Below are positions 26,318 to 35,049 of a stretch of 64,000 nt of DNA, in pieces. Below the pieces are notes generated by a model. It saw only the letters and a list, made by a program, of their open reading frames with translations. It had not been told where the DNA came from and did not search any database. The position numbers and the translations under genes were made by a program. This DNA comes from Christiangramia portivictoriae DSM 23547 (lineage in GTDB: Bacteria > Bacteroidota > Bacteroidia > Flavobacteriales > Flavobacteriaceae). Each line of letters opens with the position of its first letter. Positions within the stretch are counted from its first letter, which is position 1. The stretch covers positions 286,674 to 350,673 of the forward strand of contig NZ_AUHF01000007.1 of assembly GCF_000423045.1 (NCBI RefSeq), written 5' to 3'.

Positions 26318-27313
26318 ATGCCGCGAATAGACAAGAACAATGTTCTTGAGATCCTGGGTGAAAAAGTGCTACCGGGCAAAAGAGCGACCATCAATTTTAA
26401 TATGGCCAAATTGTACACTACCACCTCTGTAGAAGTACCAGTCATCATTGAACGCTCTAAAAAACCAGGCCCTGTAGTACTGCTAACTGCGGGAATTCAT
26501 GGTGATGAGATCAATGGAGTCGAGATCGTAAGACAGATCATCTCCAAAGGAATCAATAAACCAAAGATTGGTACTATCATTTGTATCCCGATCGTAAATA
26601 TCTTCGGATTTCTGAATATGGCACGTGAGTTTCCCGATGGACGTGATCTTAACCGCGTTTTTCCCGGGACGAAACATGGTTCACTGGCAAGCAGATTCGC
26701 ATTTCAATTCGTAAAAAAAATACTGCCCATTGCAGATTTTTGCCTGGACTTCCATACCGGAGGAGCGGCCAGGTTCAATGCTCCGCAAATACGGGTTAAA
26801 AAAGGTGATGAACAAAGCATCAAATATGCGAGGATCTTTAATGCGCCGTTCACTATACATTCCAAGACCATCACTAAATCCTATCGTGAAACCTGTGCGA
26901 AATTAGGTATTCCGGTGTTGCTTTTTGAAGGTGGAAAATCATTAGATTCCAATAAGGACGTAGCCAAGGTTGGTGTTGAGGGCGCCATGCGAATTTTGAG
27001 TCATCTGGAAATGCTCAGCGATAAATTCGAATATCCCGAAGTAAAGAAAGATACCGTGCTTATTGAGAATAGTTCCTGGTTACGGGCGAAGTACAGCGGA
27101 CTTTTACATGTAAAAATTCCCTGTGGCAAGCATGTTGAAAAAGGAGAATATATCGCTACCATTACAGATCCTTATGGTAAATTTCGGCATAAAATCAAGA
27201 GCAATAGCGAAGGTTATGTGATCAACATCAATGAATCCCCGATCGTGTATCAGGGTGATGCGATCTTTCATATTTCCATGCAATCTAAAGTAGCAGTAGA
27301 TGAAGAAAGCTGA
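26318..27313 (+). CDS. Succinylglutamate desuccinylase/aspartoacylase (AstE-like) M14 metalloenzyme
   Basis: A 331-residue zinc carboxypeptidase-fold deacylase. Zinc site: GIHGDEINGVEIVRQI (His and Glu of HxxE) and FCLDFHTGGAARFN (third ligand His). The catalytic Glu is expected in VLLFEGGKS. A C-terminal barrel-sandwich segment (about 240-320, GLLHVKIPCGKHVEKGEYIA) resembles the biotinyl-like domain seen in this family. Homologues remove acyl groups from amino acids (aspartoacylase, succinylglutamate desuccinylase). No arginine-succinyltransferase pathway genes are present, and its place after a RimK ligase and a small protease suggests it trims or recycles an N-acyl or amino-acid-ligated product. 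That role is inferred. Confidence 0.9.
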   Translation: MPRIDKNNVLEILGEKVLPGKRATINFNMAKLYTTTSVEVPVIIERSKKPGPVVLLTAGIHGDEINGVEIVRQIISKGINKPKIGTIICIPIVNIFGFLNMAREFPDGRDLNRVFPGTKHGSLASRFAFQFVKKILPIADFCLDFHTGGAARFNAPQIRVKKGDEQSIKYARIFNAPFTIHSKTITKSYRETCAKLGIPVLLFEGGKSLDSNKDVAKVGVEGAMRILSHLEMLSDKFEYPEVKKDTVLIENSSWLRAKYSGLLHVKIPCGKHVEKGEYIATITDPYGKFRHKIKSNSEGYVININESPIVYQGDAIFHISMQSKVAVDEES

Positions 27314-27872
27314 GATAAGGAAGAAATTCAAGCTTTTACGAAGTCAGCTTGCTGAAGAAGATATCGAGAACATGAGCATCGATATTGCAAACAAATGTCT
27401 TGAACTTAAGATCTGGGACGCCAGCTATTTCCATATTTTCCTTAGCATTACTGAACAGAAAGAAGTGAATACAGAATATTTACTTCATGTCCTGCAGGGA
27501 AAGGACAAGGAAATCATCGTTCCCAAGTCCAACTTTGAAACTGGTGAAATGATCAATTATCTCCTAACCGATCAAACAAGGATCACCAGGAATGAATGGA
27601 ATATTCCAGAACCTGCAGATGGGATCCAGATTGCTGCAAAGCAGCTTGACGCTGTATTTATACCTCTTCTTGCTTTTGATAAAAGCGGCCACAGGGTTGG
27701 TTATGGAAAAGGTTTTTATGACCGGTTTCTTAGCCAGTGCAAAAAGAATATCATCAAAATTGGAGTTTCATTTTATGGCCCTGTAGAAAATATAACAGAT
27801 ACATTTAGCAGTGACATTCCTCTGGATTATTGCGTGACGCCAAACAGAATCTACGATTTCAGAAAGAAATAA
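27300..27872 (+). CDS. 5-formyltetrahydrofolate cyclo-ligase
   Basis: A 190-residue enzyme of the 5-FTHF cyclo-ligase (YgfA/MTHFS) family, which converts 5-formyl-THF to 5,10-methenyl-THF using ATP. Landmarks: KAEIRKKFKLLRSQL N-terminal basic helix, QKEVNTEYLL and IIVPKSNFETGEM in the middle, and the signature LLAFDKSGHRVGYGKGFYDR with the P-loop-like Gly-Tyr-Gly-Lys-Gly. Its first 14 bases overlap the end of the AstE-like gene, so it belongs to the same operon although its job is in one-carbon metabolism. Cytoplasmic; no anomalies. Confidence 0.95.
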   Translation: MKKAEIRKKFKLLRSQLAEEDIENMSIDIANKCLELKIWDASYFHIFLSITEQKEVNTEYLLHVLQGKDKEIIVPKSNFETGEMINYLLTDQTRITRNEWNIPEPADGIQIAAKQLDAVFIPLLAFDKSGHRVGYGKGFYDRFLSQCKKNIIKIGVSFYGPVENITDTFSSDIPLDYCVTPNRIYDFRKK

Positions 27873-27925
27873 TTTTTGCTACAACTAGCTTAAAAATGTA
27901 CATTTAACATTGACAAAAGACCCTA

Positions 27926-29380
27926 ATGCTTAGCGACCTTCAGTTAAACAGCATACTTCAGGATTTCGATATCGCCTATTGGAAGATCAATCTGTTTTCC
28001 AGAGAGATTAGCTGGTCTGATCATTTCAGCAACCTTGTTGGTGATCCAGAGATAGAAGAAGATCGTTTTGAATTCTTTATCAATCATATCCTTCATCCCG
28101 ATTATCGTTATGATTTCAGAATACATTTCGATAAACTCGTTTCAGAGGATGAGACCTTCAAATTCGAAATCAAGTTAAAACTTGGGAATGGAAAATATCG
28201 ATGGTTCGAATGTAAGAATCTAAACAGCAAAGGGAATTCTTTCAGGGAAACAGCAGTTCTGTTGTTTGTGAATATTCACCAGACCAAGCGAGACCAGTAT
28301 ACGATCGAAGAAAACTTCTTCTACTATCGCGAAACCGCAGAAATGACTTCTACCGGAGGCTGGTACGTAGATACCATCAACAAAAATCTTTACTGGGATG
28401 ATGTAACCAAGAAAATTCTCGATTGCCCCCGGGATTTTCAACCTGCTTATGACAAGCGGGAAAGCTTTTATGCTGAAGAGCATCATAACCGGATGAGGGC
28501 TGCGTTCGATAAGTGTGAAAACTTCGGGATTCCATTTAAGCTGGAATTGAAAATGATTTCATTTCAGAATAGAGAATACTGGGTACGCCTTACCGGAAAA
28601 CCAGTATATGACGACGATCAGCAGGTTATTGGAATCAGGGGAGTTTTACAGAATATCGATGAAAATAAAAACAATGAGCTTAACCTTCAGAATTCCCTGG
28701 ATATCATCGCTTCGCAAAATTCCCGACTTTTTAATTTTGCACACATTGTTTCGCATCATTTAAGATCCCATAGCAGTAACCTAAGTCTTATCGTGGAACT
28801 TTTGCGCGAAGCTAAAACAGATCGGGACAAGCTGGATCTGCTTGCCAATGTGGATGATGTTGCCGGTAACCTGGACGCAGCAATTTCAAGATTAAACAAT
28901 ATCGTTAGCGTTCAAAGTTCGCTGAAAAAGGAACGGGTGAAGATTAAATTCGAGGAGGCTCTGGAGATCGTTCTGGCATCAATTTCCTCTCTTATTAATC
29001 GGGAAAATGCAAAAATCGTCGCTGAGTTTCAGGATTTGAAAGAAATTAGCTATATACCTGAGTATCTAGAAAGTATTTTGCTAAATTTAATCACAAATGC
29101 GATAAGATATAAACAACCTGGTCGCAAACCGGTGATCTTTATACAGACTTATATCGAGAACGAAAAAGAGTTTCTTGAGATTAGTGATAATGGAATGGGG
29201 ATCGATCTTGACGAATATGGCGATAAAATGTTTGGAATGTACCGAACCTTTCATCAAACCAGTCAGGAAGCCAAAGGTATTGGATTATTCATTACCAAGA
29301 ATCAGGTGGAAGCTCTGGGGGGAGCCATATCTGTAAGTAGTACTCTTGATATAGGGACTACCTTTAAAATAAAATTCTAG
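27926..29380 (+). CDS. Soluble PAS-PAS sensor histidine kinase
   Basis: A 484-residue kinase without signal peptide or membrane segment. Two PAS-type domains at about 10-115 and 130-250 (each ends in a PAC-like segment, ETAVLLFVNI and IGIRGVLQNI). The phospho-acceptor helix FNFAHIVSHHLRSHSSNLS follows at about 270-290, then the HATPase domain with N-box LLNLITNAIRYK, G1 DNGMGIDL and G2 GIGLFITKNQVEALGG. The phosphorylated His is the first His of SHHLRSH; most flavobacterial relatives have Asn in the next place. A single-domain response regulator starts 9 bp downstream, so it is the likely partner. The signal is unknown and presumably cytoplasmic. Confidence 0.92.
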   Translation: MLSDLQLNSILQDFDIAYWKINLFSREISWSDHFSNLVGDPEIEEDRFEFFINHILHPDYRYDFRIHFDKLVSEDETFKFEIKLKLGNGKYRWFECKNLNSKGNSFRETAVLLFVNIHQTKRDQYTIEENFFYYRETAEMTSTGGWYVDTINKNLYWDDVTKKILDCPRDFQPAYDKRESFYAEEHHNRMRAAFDKCENFGIPFKLELKMISFQNREYWVRLTGKPVYDDDQQVIGIRGVLQNIDENKNNELNLQNSLDIIASQNSRLFNFAHIVSHHLRSHSSNLSLIVELLREAKTDRDKLDLLANVDDVAGNLDAAISRLNNIVSVQSSLKKERVKIKFEEALEIVLASISSLINRENAKIVAEFQDLKEISYIPEYLESILLNLITNAIRYKQPGRKPVIFIQTYIENEKEFLEISDNGMGIDLDEYGDKMFGMYRTFHQTSQEAKGIGLFITKNQVEALGGAISVSSTLDIGTTFKIKF

Positions 29381-29389
29381 ATCTATACA

Positions 29390-29806
29390 ATGGGGCAGAA
29401 AGTAGAACTAGCGTGTATCATCGATGATGATAAGATATACGTGAACTTGGTTAAAAAGATCATAGAGATCAAAAAATTATCAGAGAATCTTCTTATTTAT
29501 AAGAATGGCAAGGAAGCCCTGGATTATTTCAAGGACTCCATGTCTTCTGCGACAGATGAAGATCTTATTCCAGACATTATTTTTCTGGATCTCAACATGC
29601 CTGTAATGGATGGCTGGGAATTTTTAAATGAATTCCTCAAAATCAAGAACAACCTGAACAAGAAGATTACCCTTTATGTGGTGAGTTCGTCTATAGATCC
29701 TCGCGATCTGGAGAGAGTGAAATCCTTCAATATGGTTACAGATTATCTTATCAAACCAATTGAGCTTAAGAAGTTCCAGAAGATTTTTGATAAAACTGCC
29801 GCCTGA
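29390..29806 (+). CDS. Single-domain response regulator
   Basis: A 138-residue CheY-like receiver with no output domain. Acidic pocket IIDDDK (Asp12-14), phospho-acceptor Asp67 in IIFLDLNMPVMDG, switch Ser in VVSSS, and the conserved Lys in DYLIKPI are all present. It lies 9 bp after the PAS histidine kinase and should receive phosphate from it. With no DNA-binding part it must act by protein-protein contact or as a phosphate relay. The target is not encoded nearby. It converges on lspA with only 2 bp between stop codons. Confidence 0.94.
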   Translation: MGQKVELACIIDDDKIYVNLVKKIIEIKKLSENLLIYKNGKEALDYFKDSMSSATDEDLIPDIIFLDLNMPVMDGWEFLNEFLKIKNNLNKKITLYVVSSSIDPRDLERVKSFNMVTDYLIKPIELKKFQKIFDKTAA

Positions 29807-29808
29807 TA

Positions 29809-30417
29809 TTATTCTTCCTCTACCTTAGGAAATGCTTTTTTATTGAAGATCAAGAGCAAAGCCACTCCTACACTAATGGCTGAATCTGCTATATTAAAAA
29901 CCGGTTCGAAGAACGTAAAGTATTCACCACCCCAGAAAGGGATCCATTCAGGTAAATAACCTTTCCATAAAGGGAAATAAAGCATGTCTACTACCTTCCC
30001 GTAGAAAACTGAACTGTAACCACCGGCTTCAGGTAAAAAACTGGCTACATGCCCGTAACTGTCATCAAAGATGATTCCGTAGAATACTGAATCAATAATG
30101 TTCCCAAAAGCACCAGCAAAAATCAGGGCTATGGAGACAATTAGAATTCTTGATCCATTCTTTCTAACCGCATCCCATAACCAGTATCCAATTCCAACGA
30201 TAGCTGCCAGCCTGAAAAGCGTTAGCGCAAGTTTACCATACTGGCCAGGAATTTTGGTTCCCCAGGCCATTCCCTCATTTTCCACGAAAAGAATGCTAAA
30301 CCAGTCGAAAACCTCGATCTCTTCACCCAGCGCAAAATTTGTTTTGATATAAAATTTAGAGATCTGATCTATTAACAGGATCAGGATAATGATGATTCCG
30401 GCTTTTTTAAGCGACAT
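29809..30417 (-). CDS. lspA: Lipoprotein signal peptidase (signal peptidase II)
   Basis: A 202-residue inner-membrane aspartic protease that cuts the signal peptide from prolipoproteins. Four membrane helices. Catalytic Asp residues are in FGNIIDSVFYG and FNIADSAISVG, and the N-terminal LIDQISKFYIK is the family landmark. It is longer than the enterobacterial enzyme (about 165 residues) because of an insertion of about 40 residues around YGHVASFLPEAGG...YLPEWIPFWGGEYF between the third and fourth helices, usual in Bacteroidota. Many lipoproteins in this window (1.1, 6.9, 8.7, 15, 42.7 and 58.7 kb) need it. It follows the DksA-like and DUF4097-like genes downstream of ileS. Confidence 0.96.
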   Translation of the reverse strand: MSLKKAGIIIILILLIDQISKFYIKTNFALGEEIEVFDWFSILFVENEGMAWGTKIPGQYGKLALTLFRLAAIVGIGYWLWDAVRKNGSRILIVSIALIFAGAFGNIIDSVFYGIIFDDSYGHVASFLPEAGGYSSVFYGKVVDMLYFPLWKGYLPEWIPFWGGEYFTFFEPVFNIADSAISVGVALLLIFNKKAFPKVEEE

Positions 30418-30455
30418 GGTAATTTTTTAATTGAAACGCACCAAAAATACTAATA

Positions 30456-31079
30456 TTATTTAGTTTTTAGTACCAATATATTCCCGTCTATGGACTTAAG
30501 TTTTATAGGGTTTCTACCTGCCAGATGTTCCGGGATCTCTACCGTTCCATTTCTGCTTGCTGCATCTACAATACCAGAAGCTGTTTCCATACGAATATTA
30601 CCATCATAAGTATTAATAGTGGCATTTCCGGAGAAATCCTTTAAATTGCAATAGCCATCTTTCAGGTTCGCGGTAAGTTGTTTGAAGCCACCAGAAGTAA
30701 TTAAAGAAGCTATATTGGAATCTACAGAGATTTCAAGATCTTCCGGAACCTCCAGTTCCAGCTCCAGCGAAAAGACCTTATGGGCACTTAGTTTGTCAAA
30801 CCCACCGGTGAGTTCCTGCGGATAGCTGTTCGTAATACTCAAATTACCCTGGTCCACTTCAGTGAGCACAAGGATCTGGTTGTAGTATTCTCCTTCTGAA
30901 TGAGTCAACAGTCTGATCCTGTCTGTATTCGTGGCGATAATCTTAATGCTGAAAACTTCGTTGGTGAGAATATCAATGGATTTAATCCCGGCAGCATTGA
31001 AGATTTCGCGGGTGTCACGCTGGGCATGCAAAGACATGTTCATACAGAAAAGAACCAGCAGACAAAACTTCTTCAACAT
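30456..31079 (-). CDS. DUF4097-like periplasmic beta-helix protein
   Basis: A 207-residue exported protein (signal peptide 1-19, ending LHAQ). The mature part is a regular series of short beta strands (IKIIATNTDRIRL, LEISVDSNIASLITSG, LTANLKDGYCNL, ATINTYDGNIRM, GTVEIP) like the DUF4097/DUF2807 head-GIN beta-solenoids. Function of the family is unknown; such domains are thought to be adhesive or structural. It lies between a terminator that follows the DksA-like gene and lspA (38 bp), so it may have its own promoter and drive lspA. No unusual base composition. Confidence 0.68.
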   Translation of the reverse strand: MLKKFCLLVLFCMNMSLHAQRDTREIFNAAGIKSIDILTNEVFSIKIIATNTDRIRLLTHSEGEYYNQILVLTEVDQGNLSITNSYPQELTGGFDKLSAHKVFSLELELEVPEDLEISVDSNIASLITSGGFKQLTANLKDGYCNLKDFSGNATINTYDGNIRMETASGIVDAASRNGTVEIPEHLAGRNPIKLKSIDGNILVLKTK

Positions 31080-31090
31080 CTTTCTTCAGT

Positions 31091-31125
31091 AAAAATAAAA
31101 CGTCCGGAAATTGTTCCGGACGTTT
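31091..31125 (-). terminator. Intrinsic terminator after the DksA-like gene
   Basis: Perfect 12-bp stem AAACGTCCGGAA / TTCCGGACGTTT with a 4-nt loop and a T-rich tail on the minus strand, 12 bp past the stop. Confidence 0.88.
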
Positions 31126-31136
31126 GTTTGTATTGC

Positions 31137-31520
31137 TTAGCGCTGCATATTTTTTGCTTCAATGCTTAAAGTTGCATGCGGCACCAATAACAGTCTTTCT
31201 TTGGCAATAAGCTTCCCGGTAACTCTGCAAATACCGTACGTCTTGTTTTCGATCCTGTTCAGGGCGTTCTTAAGATCCCGAATGAACTTCTCCTGCCTGA
31301 TGGCTAATTGAGAGTTAGCCTCCTTGCTCATAGTTTCACTTCCTTCTTCGAAAGCTTTGAATGTTGGAGAGGTATCATCTGTTCCGTTATTCCCGTCATT
31401 CTTATAAGCAGACTGGTAGTTGGACAACTGCTCCTGTGCTTTTTCGATCTTGGATTTGATCAAAGCCTTGAACTCGGCTAGATCTGCATCGCTGTAGCGT
31501 TCTTTTACGTCTGTAGACAT
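31137..31520 (-). CDS. TraR/DksA-family protein lacking most zinc ligands
   Basis: A 127-residue DksA relative. An N-terminal coiled-coil helix pair (about 10-90, with the acidic tip DDTSPTFKAFEEG) is followed by the zinc-finger region, YGICRVTGKLIAKERLLLVPHATLSI. Only Cys98 of the four usual Cys remains; the partner is Thr/Gly (RVTG) and the second pair is replaced by PHAT. Many Bacteroidota carry this degenerate form next to ileS. DksA proteins enter the RNA polymerase secondary channel and work with ppGpp; that this one does so is an inference. It starts 3 bp after ileS ends and forms an operon with it. Confidence 0.88.
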   Translation of the reverse strand: MSTDVKERYSDADLAEFKALIKSKIEKAQEQLSNYQSAYKNDGNNGTDDTSPTFKAFEEGSETMSKEANSQLAIRQEKFIRDLKNALNRIENKTYGICRVTGKLIAKERLLLVPHATLSIEAKNMQR

Positions 31521-31523
31521 GGC

Positions 31524-34500
31524 TTAATGTTTTTTAATGAACATTTTAGTGGCGACATCATCAAATTCAACATCTGCACCTTCTTCAACCACCTCTGCAA
31601 AATCGAGGTTTGCAGTTAATGTTTCGGTTTTAATATAGGTTATATTATCGTTCACGGCATCCTCGATCATGCCGTCCTTTTGTAGGGTCACATCTATTGT
31701 ATCAGTCACTTCAAAGCCTGAATCTTTTCGGAGGTTCTGGATCCTGTTTACCAGTTCCCTGGCAACACCTTCCCTTTTCAACTCCTCACTGATACTAACA
31801 TCCAGTGCCACAGTTAGATTGCCACTGCTGGCCACTAACCATCCTTCAATATCCTGAGAGCTAATTTCCACCTCAGAAAGGGACAAATTAACCATTTTTT
31901 CGTTAATTTTTAATTCGATCTCTCCTTCTCTCTCGATCTTTGCGATGTCCTCTGCCGTAAAATTATTTACTGCATTGACAATCAGATTTATATCCTTACC
32001 AAATCTTGGGCCAAGAACTCTAAAGTTGGGTTTTACCTGCTTTACCAGCAGCCCTGAAGCATCATCTATAAGCTCGATCTCCTTTACATTTACCTCCGAC
32101 TTTATCAGGTCTGCAACCGCTTCAATTTCATGCTTCTGAGTATCGTCAAGTACTGGAATCATTACTCTTTGAAGAGGTTGGCGTACTTTGATCATTTCCT
32201 TCTTACGCAGCGAAAGTACCAGGGAAGAGATCGTCTGCGCTTTCTCCATCTTGTGCTCCAGGGATTTATCAACAAATTCTGGTTGATAAACCGGGAATTC
32301 TGCAATATGAATTGATTCTGAAGTATCCTTTCCTGTCGCGTTATTTAAATCTTTGAAAAGCCTGTCCATAAAGAATGGTGCTACCGGCGCTCCCAGCTTG
32401 GCTACAGTCTCCATACAGGTATACAAAGTCTGGTAAGCTGAAATCTTATCCTGCTCGTAATCACCTTTCCAGAAGCGTCTTCTGCTCAAACGCACAAACC
32501 AGTTGCTCAGGTTCTCCTGAACGAATTCTGAAATGGCCCGCGTTGCTTTTGTTGGCTCATATTCAGCATAGAACTTATCCACTTTCTGAATAAGTGTGTG
32601 CAGTTCTGATAAAATCCAGCGATCTATTTCAGGTCTTTTGTCAAGGTCTACGTCTGCTTCAGCATACGTAAATTTATCTATATTGGCATAGAGTGTAAAG
32701 AACGAATAGGTGTTATATAAGGTTCCGAAGAATTTACGCTGAACTTCGCCAATCCCTTCTATATCAAATTTTAAGTTGTCCCATGGATTTGCATTGGAGA
32801 TCATGTACCATCTCGTGGCATCCGGGCCGTAAACCGCCAGGGTCTCGAATGGATCTGCTGCATTTCCAAGACGCTTGGACATTTTCTGCCCGTTCTTATC
32901 AAGTACAAGTCCGTTAGAAACAACATTCTTATAAGCAACATCATCAAAGATCATGGTTGCGATCGCATGCAGCGTATAGAACCATCCACGTGTCTGGTCC
33001 ACTCCTTCCGCAATAAAATCTGCCTTACGCCATTCATCTTCCACTTTTTCCTTATTCTCGAATGGATAATGCCATTGAGAGTAAGGCATGGAACCAGAAT
33101 CAAACCAAACATCGATAAGGTCTGCTTCCCGCTTCATAGGTTTTCCTGAATCTGAAACCAACGAGATGGTATCAACCACGTTTTTATGAAGATCAACCTT
33201 CTCGTAGTTCTCTTCACTCATGTCACCAGCCTCAAAATCTGAAAATATATCCTTTTCCAGCACTCCGGCCTCAACAGCTTTCGCCATCTCCTCCTTTAAT
33301 TGCGCTACAGATCCTATAACCTTCACATCCCTGCCATCATCGGTTCTCCAGATTGGTAATGGAATTCCCCAGTAGCGGCTACGGCTAAGGTTCCAGTCAT
33401 TTGCATTGGCCAGCCAGTTTCCAAATCTTCCTTCCCCGGTAGACTTTGGTTTCCAGTTAATATTCTGGTTAAGCTCATACATTCTGTCCTTGAACTCGGT
33501 CACTTTAATAAACCATGAGTCCAGTGGATAGTATAATATAGGCTTATCTGTTCTCCAGCAATTTGGGTAGCTGTGAACATATTTTTCAACTTTAAAAGCC
33601 CGGTTCTCTTCTTTTAGTTTGATGGCCAGCTCTACGTCTACAGATTTCTCTGGTGCCTGCCCATCATCATAATATTCATTTTTTACATACTTCCCGGCAA
33701 ATTCACCTAACTCAGGTCTGAATTTACCCTGAAGGTCTACCAATGGTACCAGGTTGCCATTGTCATCCTTCACAAGAAGTGGCGGCACCTCCGGAGAAGC
33801 CTGTTTTGCTACCAGCGCATCGTCTGCCCCAAAAGTTGGAGAAGTGTGTACGATTCCCGTACCATCTTCAGTCGTTACGAAATCTCCTGCAATGACTCTG
33901 AATGCGTTTTCAGGGTTGTCATTAGGCTGGGCATAATCCAGTAATTGCTCGTATTTAATTTCAACCAGGTCTTTCCCAACAAATTCTTCACCCATTAAAT
34001 ACGGGATCTTTTTGTCGCCCTCAGCATAAGCCTTAAGTTCTTCTTCCGAAGAAACCTTTGTGAATTTTTTATCAAATTGTTTTTCAGCCAGATCTTTTGC
34101 CACGATAATGGTGATTGGCTCAAACGTATATTGATTATATGTCTTTACGCTTACGTACTGGATCTTAGGTCCAACGGTAAGTGCAGTATTCGATGGTAAA
34201 GTCCAGGGTGTCGTGGTCCATGCGATAAGGAAAGCTCCTTCCAGACCAGCGCCAACCGGTGCAGCAGAGGAGTCTGTGATCTTAAACATCGCCGTTACCG
34301 TAGTATCAGTCACATCCTGGTAAGTTCCCGGCTGGTTCAGTTCATGAGAACTTAAACCTGTTCCAGCTTTTGGAGAATATGGCTGAATGGTATAGCCCTT
34401 GTAAATAAGATCTTTCTTGTATATTTCTGAAAGTAACCACCATACAGTTTCCATGTATTTGGACTTGTATGTGATATACGGATCTTCCATATCCACCCAG

Positions 34501-34925
34501 TAACCCATCTTTCTGGTAAGATCGTTCCAGACATCGGTATAACGCATCACGGCATTTTTACATGCCTCGTTATACTTCTCAACACTAATCTTAGTACCAA
34601 TATCCTCTTTGGTGATTCCAAGTTCTTTTTCCACACCAAGCTCGATAGGAAGACCATGAGTATCCCAACCTGCTTTACGTTTAACCTGAAAACCTTTTTG
34701 AGTTTTGTATCTACAGAAAATATCCTTGATAGAACGGGCCATGACATGGTGAATACCAGGTAAGCCGTTTGCAGATGGAGGTCCTTCAAAAAAGATATAA
34801 GATTCCTTGCCTTCGCGTGAACTTATACTCTTTTCAAAAATATCATTCTCTTCCCAGTAATGAAGAATTTCTTCAGCCACTTTAGGCAGGTCAAGACCTT
34901 TATATTCAGGGAATTTTGCACTCAT
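31524..34925 (-). CDS. ileS: Isoleucyl-tRNA synthetase
   Basis: An 1133-residue class I synthetase that charges tRNA-Ile. Catalytic motifs: the HIGH-type PPSANGLPGIHHVMARSIKD near residue 50, and KMSKR in LDKNGQKMSKRLGNA. Editing domain (CP1) shows AWTTTPWTLPSNTALTVG and HTSPTFGADD. Anticodon-binding helical domain (WILSELHTLIQK, RFWKGDYEQDK) and the C-terminal DUF5915-like extension give the longer form found in Bacteroidota and eukaryotes. The zinc-binding C-terminal Cys cluster of the shorter bacterial type is absent, as expected. First gene of an operon with the DksA-like gene. Confidence 0.98.
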   Translation of the reverse strand: MSAKFPEYKGLDLPKVAEEILHYWEENDIFEKSISSREGKESYIFFEGPPSANGLPGIHHVMARSIKDIFCRYKTQKGFQVKRKAGWDTHGLPIELGVEKELGITKEDIGTKISVEKYNEACKNAVMRYTDVWNDLTRKMGYWVDMEDPYITYKSKYMETVWWLLSEIYKKDLIYKGYTIQPYSPKAGTGLSSHELNQPGTYQDVTDTTVTAMFKITDSSAAPVGAGLEGAFLIAWTTTPWTLPSNTALTVGPKIQYVSVKTYNQYTFEPITIIVAKDLAEKQFDKKFTKVSSEEELKAYAEGDKKIPYLMGEEFVGKDLVEIKYEQLLDYAQPNDNPENAFRVIAGDFVTTEDGTGIVHTSPTFGADDALVAKQASPEVPPLLVKDDNGNLVPLVDLQGKFRPELGEFAGKYVKNEYYDDGQAPEKSVDVELAIKLKEENRAFKVEKYVHSYPNCWRTDKPILYYPLDSWFIKVTEFKDRMYELNQNINWKPKSTGEGRFGNWLANANDWNLSRSRYWGIPLPIWRTDDGRDVKVIGSVAQLKEEMAKAVEAGVLEKDIFSDFEAGDMSEENYEKVDLHKNVVDTISLVSDSGKPMKREADLIDVWFDSGSMPYSQWHYPFENKEKVEDEWRKADFIAEGVDQTRGWFYTLHAIATMIFDDVAYKNVVSNGLVLDKNGQKMSKRLGNAADPFETLAVYGPDATRWYMISNANPWDNLKFDIEGIGEVQRKFFGTLYNTYSFFTLYANIDKFTYAEADVDLDKRPEIDRWILSELHTLIQKVDKFYAEYEPTKATRAISEFVQENLSNWFVRLSRRRFWKGDYEQDKISAYQTLYTCMETVAKLGAPVAPFFMDRLFKDLNNATGKDTSESIHIAEFPVYQPEFVDKSLEHKMEKAQTISSLVLSLRKKEMIKVRQPLQRVMIPVLDDTQKHEIEAVADLIKSEVNVKEIELIDDASGLLVKQVKPNFRVLGPRFGKDINLIVNAVNNFTAEDIAKIEREGEIELKINEKMVNLSLSEVEISSQDIEGWLVASSGNLTVALDVSISEELKREGVARELVNRIQNLRKDSGFEVTDTIDVTLQKDGMIEDAVNDNITYIKTETLTANLDFAEVVEEGADVEFDDVATKMFIKKH

Positions 34926-35049
34926 TTTCTCCTATTTTCAAATGATGTGCGAAAATAAGGATTTTTAACAAAAGATGATATGATTCCTCGCTAAAAAACG
35001 ACCGCTTTTCAGCATCAGATAATTCTGAATTGGGAAAGTAATGAAGTTG

